Assembly: GCA_017534835.1 (NCBI GenBank)
Contig: JAFXVT010000035.1
Coordinates: 1-42,906, forward strand
From: Ruminococcus sp.
GTDB lineage: Bacteria; Bacillota; Clostridia; Oscillospirales; Ruminococcaceae
Direction: 5' to 3'
Length of the DNA: 42,906 nucleotides
Shown: positions 1 to 8,514 of the stretch, one piece after another
Layout: each line of letters opens with the position of its first letter
Position numbering within the stretch: position 1 is the stretch's first letter
The notes under the pieces: model-generated
The model's database searches: none
Told to the model about the DNA's origin: nothing
What the model saw: only the letters and a program-made list of their open reading frames with translations
Position numbers and translations under genes: made by a program

Positions 1-61
1 CGTGACCCCATAGGAGGGGAAAAACAAAGCTGGAAGTCTTTGGAAGGGGGCTCGGGGGTGA

Positions 62-139
62 CTCCCCACAGTGTGGGGAGATGTCGCACAGCGACAGAGG
101 GGACCGCCGCTGTTGGCGGAACCTTTCTTCAGAAAGGTT
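62..139. repeat. array of four adjacent hairpins
   Basis: Four stem-loops follow each other with almost no spacing: 62-80 (8 bp stem CTCCCCAC/GTGGGGAG, 3 nt loop), 82-96 (6 bp, TGTCGC/GCGACA), 104-119 (5 bp, CCGCC/GGCGG) and 120-139 (9 bp, AACCTTTCT/AGAAAGGTT). No reading frame of note covers bases 1-208, so this is an intergenic element downstream of the minus-strand membrane-protein gene. Multi-hairpin intergenic repeats of this style are common in Ruminococcaceae genomes (recalled, not searched). None of the hairpins has a clear T-tract, so a simple terminator does not explain all four. Confidence 0.7.
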
Positions 140-208
140 TCCACCGATAGATGCGTGTAAAATTTCTGTATGAGTATCACAGTTATCGGTAAAGCTGTTT
201 TAAGTATG

Positions 209-1951
209 TCATTTGTCTCTGAATCGCATAACGTGGAAGCCGTCAAGCTCGTATACCTCTGCGCCATCGACATCGGGCATATACTCGTCTGAAATGAAAA
301 CGTAAAGAGAATGAGTGTCGGCATCTCCGTTTTTCAACTTGGCGATAGTCTGCTCGTACTGTGCGATTATCGCTGCCATAGGAGGTCTTGCGACGTGGAA
401 GTGGTTTATCGTCATATTGTGCCTGTGTGCGAAAATGGAAAATGCGTGCACATACGGCTGCGGCTGGTCGTAGCTCAGACCTACGAATTTATCGCAGCCC
501 TCCGCGAGCTCCTCCCATTTCGGGTCCTTGAGGATAGAGGTGTATGTATGCTTTTCCTTGTACCAGCGCCGCGAGCTGAGCTGACCGCTGATGTCAGCTG
601 TCTGCACGGCAGCACAGATGACAATGGCTGAAAGCATTATCCATTTTTTTCTTATCTTCGACAGTCCGTACAGCACCGCTGTTACTATAATGTAGCCGCC
701 TATCCACGCAAATCTTCCTGTGGCGCGGAATGAAGCCATATAATTCCTGATATTCTCCGGATAGTAGATATCATATATTTTCACGTCATTGAGGGCAGCG
801 CTCGGACTGAGTGCAAAAAAGAAAGACACTGCAAATATCACAGCAAATGAGATAAGCCATACCTTCTTGCCCCGGAGCTTTTCAAGCTCCTTTTTTCGGT
901 CATTTTTCCGTATGATAAGACTTGCGAGACTGAGGCAGAGCAGGTAAAATCCGGCGAGCAGGATACCGGCTCCAAGATAGGAATATCCCTCGTACTGGGT
1001 ATCGAAAACCGGCAGTGGTTCGATGAAGATGCTTCCCTTTGACGGATAGCCGACCAGTCCGCCGTTGATGAGAGTCATCGGGTTCCAGTAGGTGTTGAGA
1101 TTCGCGGAGTAAGCGCCGAGTCCGTCAGCCGTCTTGACAGCGTTGTTATAGAATGCACCGAGCAGATACATCGTGACGTATGAGGTCAGCGTTATCGCAG
1201 AAAAGCTCAGCAGCGGACGCAGGAAGTTCCTGTTTTGGGCAATGTCGGTAATTGCGCTCCCGAGCAGGAAAAGGTAAAGCATCGGCAGATAATACAGGTG
1301 TGTACCTACGGCGATGATACCGAGTATTCCCCATAAAACAGCCGGATATATGATGTCCCTGCGCTTGCTTCCGAAGCTGTGCCCCTGATAGAGCCACATA
1401 CACATACCGAGTATGATGATGTAATGGCAGGCGAGAGTCTCGTGTCCGTACATTCGCTGAAGTATTGCCGGGAAAAGCATATAGATAACGCTTCCGGCAA
1501 TGCAGAAAATACCGTTTTTGTTGAAGCGGTGTATGAGAAATGCCGAGCACGCGCCGTTGAGCATAAATGTGCAGAGCCCCATAATGCCGTAATACTGGAA
1601 TGTCTCGGGCAGAAGAGGGGAGAGCAGTTTGAAGAATACGGCGAGGATGGGATATGAGTCTGTATACATCACCGAGGTCTTCAGTTCGCCGAGGACTCCG
1701 CCGATAAGTCCGGGCGGAAAATGCCACTCCGAGCGCCTGTAGAACAGCCACCCGAGGTAATGCTGAGTGAGGTCGCCGCCCTCGAACAGCCAGTCCTCGT
1801 ATGTCGGGTCAAGTATCCGGACGCCGTAAATGGCTGTAAACAGTACGGCGCCGATGAATGCCGACGTGATGACGATGAAAGGCGGTCTGTCGGCGAGTTC
1901 CGGAAGCTTTCTGAGGAATGATGTTTTTTCTGATGAGTTGGTCTGTTTCAT
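209..1951 (-). CDS. DUF6311-type polytopic membrane protein
   Basis: About 580 residues, with roughly a dozen hydrophobic segments and a soluble C-terminal part. The N-terminal motif GGDLTQHYLGWLFYR, the TDSYPILAVFFKLLSPLLP stretch and the YGHETLACHYIII segment match what I recall of the DUF6311 family, membrane proteins with a GT-C glycosyltransferase-like plan. A glycosyl- or polyprenyl-phosphate-sugar transferase role in envelope polysaccharide is possible but unproven. The frame stays open to 2035. I chose the ATG at 1951 because AAAGGAGAA lies 7 nt upstream, whereas the longer form starts inside an AT-rich leader. The gene is divergent from the GH3 gene and stands alone. Confidence 0.75.
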   Translation of the reverse strand: MKQTNSSEKTSFLRKLPELADRPPFIVITSAFIGAVLFTAIYGVRILDPTYEDWLFEGGDLTQHYLGWLFYRRSEWHFPPGLIGGVLGELKTSVMYTDSYPILAVFFKLLSPLLPETFQYYGIMGLCTFMLNGACSAFLIHRFNKNGIFCIAGSVIYMLFPAILQRMYGHETLACHYIIILGMCMWLYQGHSFGSKRRDIIYPAVLWGILGIIAVGTHLYYLPMLYLFLLGSAITDIAQNRNFLRPLLSFSAITLTSYVTMYLLGAFYNNAVKTADGLGAYSANLNTYWNPMTLINGGLVGYPSKGSIFIEPLPVFDTQYEGYSYLGAGILLAGFYLLCLSLASLIIRKNDRKKELEKLRGKKVWLISFAVIFAVSFFFALSPSAALNDVKIYDIYYPENIRNYMASFRATGRFAWIGGYIIVTAVLYGLSKIRKKWIMLSAIVICAAVQTADISGQLSSRRWYKEKHTYTSILKDPKWEELAEGCDKFVGLSYDQPQPYVHAFSIFAHRHNMTINHFHVARPPMAAIIAQYEQTIAKLKNGDADTHSLYVFISDEYMPDVDGAEVYELDGFHVMRFRDK

Positions 1952-2004
1952 AATCAGCTTCTCCTTTGAAAGTTTACATAGTATTAGTCTCGGGAGATGC
2001 TTAA

Positions 2005-2024
2005 AAATCCCAGCAGCGGGATTT
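2005..2024 (-). promoter_or_regulatory. leader hairpin before the DUF6311 gene
   Basis: A 7 bp stem AAATCCC/GGGATTT with a 6 nt loop lies in the leader of the minus-strand gene and is followed, on that strand, by a short T-rich run. It could act as an attenuator or a weak terminator. No alternative pairing or known ligand-binding RNA is recognisable. Confidence 0.3.
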
Positions 2025-2101
2025 AATTTTAACATTTTAACTTTGTCTCTGCTGCATTTTATGATGTCTGCACAGCTTTTGAATATTTTTGCGCATTTCT
2101 A

Positions 2102-2130
2102 TTGCATTCTTTCTATAAAAATGGTATAAT
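2102..2130 (+). promoter_or_regulatory. sigma-A promoter of the GH3 gene
   Basis: TTGCAT at 2102-2107, a 17 bp spacer, and TATAAT at 2125-2130 with an extended TGG just upstream of the -10. The leader to the ATG is about 26 nt. No operator is recognised. Confidence 0.75.
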
Positions 2131-2163
2131 TATATATATTTATCCGGAAATGAGGACAAGCTT

Positions 2164-4935
2164 ATGAATAAAATTCTTGACTGGGAACACTATCTCCGTA
2201 CAGCTGCCGACGTCGCTGCTGAGGGCATCGTTATGCTGCGCAACGAAAACGGCGCTCTGCCGCTGAAAAAGGACGATACTGTCTCCGTATTCGGCCGCAT
2301 ACAGCTCCACTATTACAAGAGCGGAACAGGCTCGGGAGGAATGGTCAACGTCTCAAAGGTGACTGGTATCACGGACGGTCTTATCGAAGCCGGCGTGAAG
2401 GTGAACGAGGACCTGCTCTCGATATACCGCGAATGGGACGAGGCAAATCCCATCGACCTCGGCAACGGCTGGGGCGGTGAGCCGTGGTCTCAGGAGGAGA
2501 TGCCGCTCGATGAAGAGACCGTCAGGGCGGCTGCCGAAAAGGGCGAAACTGCCATTGTCATTATCGGACGAACTGCCGGTGAGGAAATGGAATCCCGCAT
2601 AGAACCGGGCTCTTTCCTGCTGACGGACAAGGAAAAGGATATGCTTGCGAAGGTGCGCGGCGGCTTCAAAAAGGTCGTTGTACTGCTGAATGTCGGCGGT
2701 CTGATAGATATGGCTTACATTGACGAGATCGCCCCGGACGCACTGCTGTACGTATGGCAGGGCGGAATGACAGGCGGCACCGGCGCTGCGGACGTGTTGA
2801 CCGGACGTATCAGCCCGTGCGGAAAGCTGCCGGACACTATAGCTAAGTCCGTTGAGGACTATCCCTCGCACAAGTATTTCGGCGACCGTAACAAAAACTT
2901 CTATGCGGAGGATATTTATGTCGGATACCGCTACTTCGACATATTCGCGCCGGAAAAGGTGCGTTATCCGTTCGGATACGGTCTCTCTTACACTACATTC
3001 GATGTTTCTGTGCAGACTACGAATGTGGACGGACTTACTGCGAGCATTTATGTGAAAGTGCGGAACACAGGCAAATTCTGCGGCAAGGAGGTAGTTATGA
3101 TGTACCTCAGCCGTCCTCAGGGCGAGCTCGGACAGCCTGTGAAAACGCTCTGTGCATTCGAGAAAACACGCAATCTCGCCCCGAACGAGGAGCAGACCCT
3201 CATTCTCACTGCTGACCTGAGCGAGAACGCTTCCTACGATGACAGCGGAGCTTCCGGTCACAAGAACTGCTTCGTCCTCGAAAAGGGCAGATACAGCTTC
3301 TTTATCGAGGGCTGTGACCGCGATGATTCGGCGAATATCGAGCTCCACGAAACTGCCGTCGTGCGTCAGTGCGAGCAGGCGCTTGCTCCGGTCGAGGCTT
3401 TTGAGAGATTCAGACCTGTCCGCGAAGGTGAAGGCTATAAGCTCGGCTTTGAGCAGGTACCGCTCAGTGAGGTCGACGAGGAGGCACGCAGGAGAGCAGG
3501 TTTGCCGGCTGAGATACCATTCACCGGTGACAAGGGCATACGCCTTGCAGACGTACACTCCGGCAAGAATACGATGGACGAATTCATCGCACAGCTCAGC
3601 GACAATGAGCTTGCTTGCATAATACGCGGCGAAGGAATGGGAAGTCCGCGTGTTACGCCCGGTACTGCTTCTGCATTCGGCGGCGTCACCGACAGGCTCA
3701 ACGAGCTTGGTATCCCTGCGGCTTGCTGCTCGGACGGTCCCTCCGGAATGAGGCTCGACTGCGGCACAAAGGCGTTCAGCCTGCCGAATGGTACGATGAT
3801 AGCCTCTACCTTCAACAAGGAACTCACAACAGAGCTGTTCAGCTGTATGGGACTTGAAATGTGCGCGAACAAGGTGGACTGCCTGCTCGGACCGGGTATG
3901 AATATCCACCGTCATCCGCTCAACGGACGCAATTTCGAGTATTTCTCCGAGGACCCCTATCTCACGGGAGCTATGGCGGCTGCGGAGCTCCGTGGTATGC
4001 AGGCAGCCGGCGTTACCGGAACTGTCAAGCACTTCTGCGGGAACAATCAGGAGACGAACCGCCACTTCCTTGATGCGGTCGTTTCCGAGCGAGCTCTTCG
4101 CGAGATATACCTGCGCGGCTTTGAAATTGCCGTAAAACAGGGCGGTGCGAGCTCGATAATGACTACTTACGGAAAGGTCAACGGCGTATGGACTGCCGGG
4201 AACTACGACCTCAATACAACGATACTCCGCAAGGAATGGGGCTTCACCGGCTTCACGATGACGGACTGGTGGGCTAACATAAACCGCCGCGGAGGAGATG
4301 CGGACAAGACCGACTTTGCGGCTATGGCAAAGGCGCAGAATGACGTGTATATGGTCTGTGCGGACGGCGACGAGAACAACGACAATACCCTCGCGAGCCT
4401 TGCTTCCGGTGACCTCACACGCGCCGAGCTCCAGCGGAATGCCGCGAATATCTGCCGCTTCATTCTTACAACTAACGCCTTCAGACGCACTATCGGTGAG
4501 GCTGACACGATAGAGATGCTGAACCGCCCCGACGATGAGACGGACTCCGATGAGCCGGTCATCTTCTACGATCTTGTGGACGGTCTCAGCCTTGACCTTA
4601 CCGGAGTAAAGTCCGTGAAGGGCACGAATCACAGCTTCGCACTTACCGTGCTTTCGCCCGGCTGGTACGAGGTGTCGGTAACAGCTTCCTCGACTCAGAG
4701 CGAGCTTGCACAGATACCGCTCACGCTCTTCGCAATGGGCACAGTCAGCGGAACTCTCACATGGAACGGCACCGGCGGAAAGCCCGTAACGCTTTCGGCA
4801 AAGATACCGATGTTCTCGCGGTTCACAGCAATGCGCCTGTATTTCGCACAGAACGGTCTCGACCTCATCAGTATCGGCTTCAGAAAGCTTGAGGATCTCG
4901 AAAGCATAAACAGCATCGCCTTAAAGGAGGACTGA
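2164..4935 (+). CDS. circularly permuted GH3 beta-glucosidase
   Basis: Retaining glycoside hydrolase of family 3, probably cleaving cellobiose or short cellodextrins. Domain order is reversed relative to most GH3 enzymes: the GH3 C-domain comes first (about residues 15-275, GGMTGGTGAADVLTGRISPCGKLP), then a fibronectin-III-like domain (about 280-395), then the catalytic TIM-barrel domain (about 480-790). In the barrel, D524 of DGPSGMR and K622/H623 of KHFCGNN would bind substrate, and D701 in FTMTDWW is the expected nucleophile. Residues 800-923 form a beta-rich tail (SPGWYEVSVTASS) that may be a CBM6-like module. The same permutation is known for the R. albus and Butyrivibrio fibrisolvens beta-glucosidases. 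There is no signal peptide, so it probably acts in the cytoplasm on imported oligosaccharides. GAGGA precedes the ATG. Confidence 0.93.
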   Translation: MNKILDWEHYLRTAADVAAEGIVMLRNENGALPLKKDDTVSVFGRIQLHYYKSGTGSGGMVNVSKVTGITDGLIEAGVKVNEDLLSIYREWDEANPIDLGNGWGGEPWSQEEMPLDEETVRAAAEKGETAIVIIGRTAGEEMESRIEPGSFLLTDKEKDMLAKVRGGFKKVVVLLNVGGLIDMAYIDEIAPDALLYVWQGGMTGGTGAADVLTGRISPCGKLPDTIAKSVEDYPSHKYFGDRNKNFYAEDIYVGYRYFDIFAPEKVRYPFGYGLSYTTFDVSVQTTNVDGLTASIYVKVRNTGKFCGKEVVMMYLSRPQGELGQPVKTLCAFEKTRNLAPNEEQTLILTADLSENASYDDSGASGHKNCFVLEKGRYSFFIEGCDRDDSANIELHETAVVRQCEQALAPVEAFERFRPVREGEGYKLGFEQVPLSEVDEEARRRAGLPAEIPFTGDKGIRLADVHSGKNTMDEFIAQLSDNELACIIRGEGMGSPRVTPGTASAFGGVTDRLNELGIPAACCSDGPSGMRLDCGTKAFSLPNGTMIASTFNKELTTELFSCMGLEMCANKVDCLLGPGMNIHRHPLNGRNFEYFSEDPYLTGAMAAAELRGMQAAGVTGTVKHFCGNNQETNRHFLDAVVSERALREIYLRGFEIAVKQGGASSIMTTYGKVNGVWTAGNYDLNTTILRKEWGFTGFTMTDWWANINRRGGDADKTDFAAMAKAQNDVYMVCADGDENNDNTLASLASGDLTRAELQRNAANICRFILTTNAFRRTIGEADTIEMLNRPDDETDSDEPVIFYDLVDGLSLDLTGVKSVKGTNHSFALTVLSPGWYEVSVTASSTQSELAQIPLTLFAMGTVSGTLTWNGTGGKPVTLSAKIPMFSRFTAMRLYFAQNGLDLISIGFRKLEDLESINSIALKED

Positions 4936-4937
4936 GC

Positions 4938-5279
4938 TTGAATATTCAGATATTCGGAGCAAAAAAATGCTTCGACACCAAAAAAGCCGAGCGCTGGTTC
5001 AAGGAGCGCGGCATAAAGTATCAGCTCATAGATATGAAGGAGAAGGGAATGAGCCGCGGCGAATTCGACGGTGTCAGGCGAGCGGTCGGCGGTATCGCGG
5101 AGATGGTGAACGAGTCCGCGAAGGACAGGGACACGCTCGCGCTGATGAACTACCTCTCCGACAGCGACCGCGAGGAGAAGCTGTTTGAGAATCAGCAGCT
5201 TATCCGCACACCTGTCGTCCGCAACGGAAAAAAGGCAACTATCGGCTATTGTCCGGAGGTCTGGGCAGAGTGGGAATGA
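4938..5279 (+). CDS. ArsC/Spx-family glutaredoxin-fold protein
   Basis: 113 residues. The N-terminal IFGAKKCFDTKKAERWF has the single reactive cysteine (C11) of the ArsC/Spx/YffB family, and TPVVRNGKKATIGY near the C-terminus is the typical cis-proline and glycine region. It may be a thiol oxidoreductase or a regulator; an arsenate reductase role is not supported, since no ars genes are near. It starts at a TTG with AGGAGG 7 nt upstream, inside the last codons of the GH3 gene, so it is probably co-transcribed with it. Confidence 0.8.
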   Translation: MNIQIFGAKKCFDTKKAERWFKERGIKYQLIDMKEKGMSRGEFDGVRRAVGGIAEMVNESAKDRDTLALMNYLSDSDREEKLFENQQLIRTPVVRNGKKATIGYCPEVWAEWE

Positions 5280-5397
5280 GGCTGAAAGCATCCGCCGGAC
5301 GTTTCAGCGCATATCCGGTGAGTGCCGGACTGACATAATGGCGCTCCCGGCTTTTGTGAGATATTACACTAAAGGTATAAAATCTTCTCTTTGACTG

Positions 5398-5426
5398 TTG
5401 CATTTTTGGAAATAATGTGTTATAAT
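5398..5426 (+). promoter_or_regulatory. promoter of the SPFH operon
   Basis: TTGCAT at 5398-5403, a 17 bp spacer, and TATAAT at 5421-5426 preceded by TGT (extended -10). A TTGACT at 5391 is an alternative -35 with a longer spacer. The leader is about 100 nt and begins with a small TGCTG/CAGCA hairpin. Confidence 0.75.
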
Positions 5427-5530
5427 TAATTTATGCTGGTCATATGTCAGCACAATAAAGCTTATTATTTGGCAGTATTTCAAGATATTGCCTGAAAAAT
5501 CAAGGGTTTCACCCGAAAGGAGCTATTATC

Positions 5531-7018
5531 ATGGGACTTAAACAAGTAATCAAGAACGCAGTAAACTCCGCTATGAACACCGGACTCGGTCAGGCAGCTT
5601 TGGGCGCAGGCAGCGCTATACTTGCTGATCAGTGGAAAGAATACTTCTACTGCGATTCTATCCCGGTAGACACTCTCGTTGTCAAGGGTCAGAAGCAGGT
5701 AAAGAAGGGCGTAAACACTAAGGGAAGCGACAATATCATCACTAACGGAAGCGTTATCGCTGTAAATGAAGGTCAGTGCATGATAATCGTTGATCAGGGT
5801 CAGGTAGTCGAGATCTGTGCTACTCCCGGTGAATACATATACGATACATCAACAGAGCCTTCGGTATTCTCAGGCGACTTCCTCGGAAGCCTCAAGCAGA
5901 CTGTCGGCGTTCTCGGAAGACGTATCTCCTTCGGCGGTGAAACAGCTCACGATCAGCGCGTTTACTTCTTCAACATCAAGGAGATAACCGACAATAAGTT
6001 CGGTACTCCCCGTCCCGTTCCGTTCCTCGTTGTATACGAGAACATCAATAAGCAGTTCACAGTCGGTGTCCGCTGCTTTGGTGTATTCTCATACAAGATC
6101 GGCAACCCTATGACTTTCTACAGAGAGATATGCGGCAACATCGAGCAGCCCTACAAGCGCTCTCAGATAGATGCACAGCTCAAGACTGAGTTCTATTCAA
6201 AGCTCCAGCCTGCATTCGCTAAGCTCTCTTCCAAGGTAAGATACGATGAGCTCCCCGGTGCAACAGATGCTATCACTGAGGCAATGCAGGAAGTTCTCCA
6301 CGATATGTGGCTCGAGAAGCGCGGTATCCAGATCGAGAGCGTTGCTATCGAATCCGTAAACATCTCCGAGGACGACGAGGCAAGAATAAAGAAGTTCGAG
6401 GATCTCGCATGGAGCACAGATCCCACACACGCTGCTGCTATCATGGTCGGCGCACAGGCTGAGGCTCTTACAGCTGCTGCAAGCAATGCAAACGGCGCTG
6501 CTATGGGCTTCTACGGTCTCAATATGGCTCAGCAGGCTGGCGGTATGAATGCTCAGAATCTCTTCAATATGGGTGCTCAGCAGAACCAGAACCAGAATCA
6601 GGGTATGCCTGCCGGCGGTGCTGTTATGGGCGGAGTTGTAGGCGGCGGTGCTCCGACATGGAACTGCGCCTGCGGCAAGACAGGCAATACAGGAAAGTTC
6701 TGTGCAGAGTGCGGCAAGCCGATGCCTGTTGCAGCTCCTGCAAGCGACAGCTGGATCTGCTTCTGCGGCAAGACAAATACTGGCAAGTTCTGCGCTGAGT
6801 GCGGCAGCCCCAAGCCTGCTGACAGCGACGGCTGGACCTGCTCTTGCGGTGCTACGAACAAGGGCAAGTTCTGTTCTGAGTGCGGCAAGCCCAAGCCGGC
6901 TGATGCTCCGAAGTACAAGTGCGACAAGTGCGGCTGGGAGCCTGCTGATCCGTTCAATCCGCCTAAGTTCTGCGGCGAGTGCGGTGACCCGTTCAACGAC
7001 GATGATATCGTAAGATAA
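5531..7018 (+). CDS. SPFH-domain protein with four zinc ribbons (YdjI-like)
   Basis: 495 residues. The N-terminal half is an SPFH/band-7 domain of the 'virion core protein' type (about 40-290, with the YKIGNPMTFYREI and AWSTDPTHAAAIMVGAQ regions). A Gln/Asn-rich linker (about 345-365) follows, then four successive zinc ribbons (about 376-490), each with a CxC or CxxC pair and a FCxECG pair. In Bacillus subtilis, YdjI is recruited by membrane proteins YdjG/YdjH and positions the PspA homologue YdjF at the membrane. The next gene here resembles YdjG, which supports that reading. There is no membrane segment of its own. ATG with GAAAGGAG upstream. Base composition is like its neighbours. Confidence 0.88.
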   Translation: MGLKQVIKNAVNSAMNTGLGQAALGAGSAILADQWKEYFYCDSIPVDTLVVKGQKQVKKGVNTKGSDNIITNGSVIAVNEGQCMIIVDQGQVVEICATPGEYIYDTSTEPSVFSGDFLGSLKQTVGVLGRRISFGGETAHDQRVYFFNIKEITDNKFGTPRPVPFLVVYENINKQFTVGVRCFGVFSYKIGNPMTFYREICGNIEQPYKRSQIDAQLKTEFYSKLQPAFAKLSSKVRYDELPGATDAITEAMQEVLHDMWLEKRGIQIESVAIESVNISEDDEARIKKFEDLAWSTDPTHAAAIMVGAQAEALTAAASNANGAAMGFYGLNMAQQAGGMNAQNLFNMGAQQNQNQNQGMPAGGAVMGGVVGGGAPTWNCACGKTGNTGKFCAECGKPMPVAAPASDSWICFCGKTNTGKFCAECGSPKPADSDGWTCSCGATNKGKFCSECGKPKPADAPKYKCDKCGWEPADPFNPPKFCGECGDPFNDDDIVR

Positions 7019-7045
7019 GCTCGTCTGCGAAACTGAGGTAGAAAT

Positions 7046-8143
7046 ATGCCAGACGTAAACGAATATAAATGCCCATGCTGCGGAGCTAAGCTCGAATTCA
7101 ACAGTGCTGTTCAGAAGATGAAGTGTCCCTACTGCGATTCTGAGTTCGACATCGACACTGTTCAGGATTACAACGAGCAGCTCAGCGCAGCTACAGGCGA
7201 TGAAATGAACTGGGATACAGAGGCAGGAGGCGAATGGGCTGAAGGCGAGACCAGCAATATGAGGGTCTATTCCTGTAAATCCTGCGGCGGTCAGATAATC
7301 GCTGAGGAGACTACAGGTGCGTCGTTCTGTCCCTATTGCAACAACCCTGTGATCATGGCAGGAACGTTCTCGGGCGACCTTCGTCCGGACCTCATAATCC
7401 CGTTCAAGTTAGATAAGGAAGCTGCGAAGAAAGCCTATGAGAAGTTCATAACCGGCAAATCCCTCCTTCCCAAGGTATTCAAGGATCAGAACCATATCGA
7501 GGAGATAAAGGGGCTTTACGTTCCTGTGTGGCTTTTCGGAGCCGAGGCGGATGCGAATATGTGCTTCCGCGCTGAGAAGAAGAAAACGTGGAGCGACGCG
7601 AATTACCGCTATGTCGAGACCTCATATTATCAGGCGGTCCGCAAGGGAAAAATGTCGTTCGAGCACGTTCCGGTAGACGGCTCTCAGAAGATGCCGGATG
7701 CTCTTATGGAGTCTATCGAGCCGTATGATTACACACAGGCAGTTCCATTCAAAACAGCGTATCTCTCGGGATACCTTGCCGACAAATACGACGTTTCCTC
7801 TGAGGAGAGCATCAACCGTGCAAATACTCGTATCAAGTCGAGCACCGAGGCAGCTTTTGCGCAGTCTGTCACCGGATATGACTCGGTACAATGCGAGAGC
7901 TCTGCTGTCAAGCTCAACGGCGGAAAGGCGCAGTATGCGCTCTATCCCGTGTGGATACTGAATACTGACTGGAACGGTACGAAATACACGTTTGCAATGA
8001 ACGGTCAGACCGGCAAGCTCGTCGGCGACCTGCCTGCTGATGTTGCCAAGGCTGCTGTTATGTTCTTCGGTATCACAGGCGGTATCGGCGTAGTCGGCTC
8101 TATCCTGTGGATACTGTTCCAGATACTGACGGGAGGTAACTGA
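7046..8143 (+). CDS. double zinc-ribbon membrane protein (YdjG-like)
   Basis: 365 residues. Two N-terminal zinc ribbons (CPCCGAKLEF...CPYCDSEF, about 9-34, and CKSCGG...CPYCNNPV, about 75-100) are followed by a long soluble region and one C-terminal hydrophobic segment (about 338-362). Length and layout match Bacillus YdjG, a TFIIB-type zinc-ribbon membrane protein that anchors the SPFH protein YdjI. It lies 27 bp after the SPFH gene and 1 bp before a small membrane-protein gene, so the three form one operon. Membrane attachment near the C-terminus would leave the zinc ribbons in the cytoplasm, where they could contact those of the SPFH protein; that contact is inference. Confidence 0.8.
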   Translation: MPDVNEYKCPCCGAKLEFNSAVQKMKCPYCDSEFDIDTVQDYNEQLSAATGDEMNWDTEAGGEWAEGETSNMRVYSCKSCGGQIIAEETTGASFCPYCNNPVIMAGTFSGDLRPDLIIPFKLDKEAAKKAYEKFITGKSLLPKVFKDQNHIEEIKGLYVPVWLFGAEADANMCFRAEKKKTWSDANYRYVETSYYQAVRKGKMSFEHVPVDGSQKMPDALMESIEPYDYTQAVPFKTAYLSGYLADKYDVSSEESINRANTRIKSSTEAAFAQSVTGYDSVQCESSAVKLNGGKAQYALYPVWILNTDWNGTKYTFAMNGQTGKLVGDLPADVAKAAVMFFGITGGIGVVGSILWILFQILTGGN

Positions 8144-8144
8144 T

Positions 8145-8363
8145 ATGGGCGGAATACTTGTAAGCTTCCTCATCGGACTGGTAGTCGCTTGTATAGTCGT
8201 TCTGCCTAAGCTCTCAGCGCTCAAGACGGTCCGTATGAAGACAGGCGCGTCGGACTATACAGTCAAGGACAGCCTTAAATTCTCGGAAAAACGCGACGTT
8301 TTCCTCAATACGAAGGTGGAGAAAACTGTTATCCAGCGCAGCAATCCGCCTGCGAACAGATAA
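8145..8363 (+). CDS. small single-span membrane protein
   Basis: 72 residues: an N-terminal hydrophobic helix (about 4-22, GILVSFLIGLVVACIVV) and a basic, polar tail. I do not recognise the family. Its ATG is 1 nt after the stop of the zinc-ribbon gene, with GGGAGG inside that gene's end, so translation is probably coupled. By position it corresponds to ydjH of Bacillus, but it is far shorter and lacks that protein's soluble domain. It may serve as an extra membrane anchor or assembly factor of the SPFH complex. Confidence 0.7.
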   Translation: MGGILVSFLIGLVVACIVVLPKLSALKTVRMKTGASDYTVKDSLKFSEKRDVFLNTKVEKTVIQRSNPPANR

Positions 8364-8364
8364 C

Positions 8365-8395
8365 AAAAAACAGCAGGCGGCGCTGCCGCTTGCTG
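8365..8395 (-). terminator. Rho-independent terminator, minus strand
   Basis: An 11 bp stem (8371-8381 with 8385-8395, one G-U pair) with a 3 nt loop, followed on the minus strand by six Ts (A-run at 8365-8370). It would end the response-regulator/kinase/U32-like operon, and it sits just behind the stop of the small plus-strand gene. A third hairpin at 8416-8445 lies between this and the plus-strand terminator. Confidence 0.8.
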
Positions 8396-8450
8396 TGTGA
8401 AAAATATAAAATCGGACTGCTGAGGGGGAGCGCCCCTCGGGCAGTTTCGT

Positions 8451-8499
8451 GGGTCACTGAGTTCAGAACGCAGGTTCAAGGCTCGGTGACCCGCTTTTT
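8451..8499 (+). terminator. Rho-independent terminator of the SPFH operon
   Basis: GGGTCACTGAG (8451-8461) pairs with CTCGGTGACCC (8482-8492), an 11 bp stem with one G-U pair and a 20 nt loop, followed by five Ts at 8495-8499. It lies between the convergent SPFH operon and the U32-like gene. Confidence 0.7.
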
Positions 8500-8514
8500 C
8501 GTTAATCAGATATT

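Noticed and set aside
2353-4632. 759-codon open frame on the minus strand opposite the GH3 gene
   Set aside because: It lies entirely antisense to a well-supported enzyme with all GH3 motifs, has no family features or ribosome site, and arises from the codon bias of the real gene.
4938-5279. Arsenate reductase
   Set aside because: The protein fits the wider ArsC/Spx fold, but no ars genes are near and only one reactive cysteine motif is seen.
5531-8363. Phage-defence operon built on an SPFH protein
   Set aside because: No nuclease, protease, ATPase or other effector is in the operon; the YdjI/YdjG likeness fits better.
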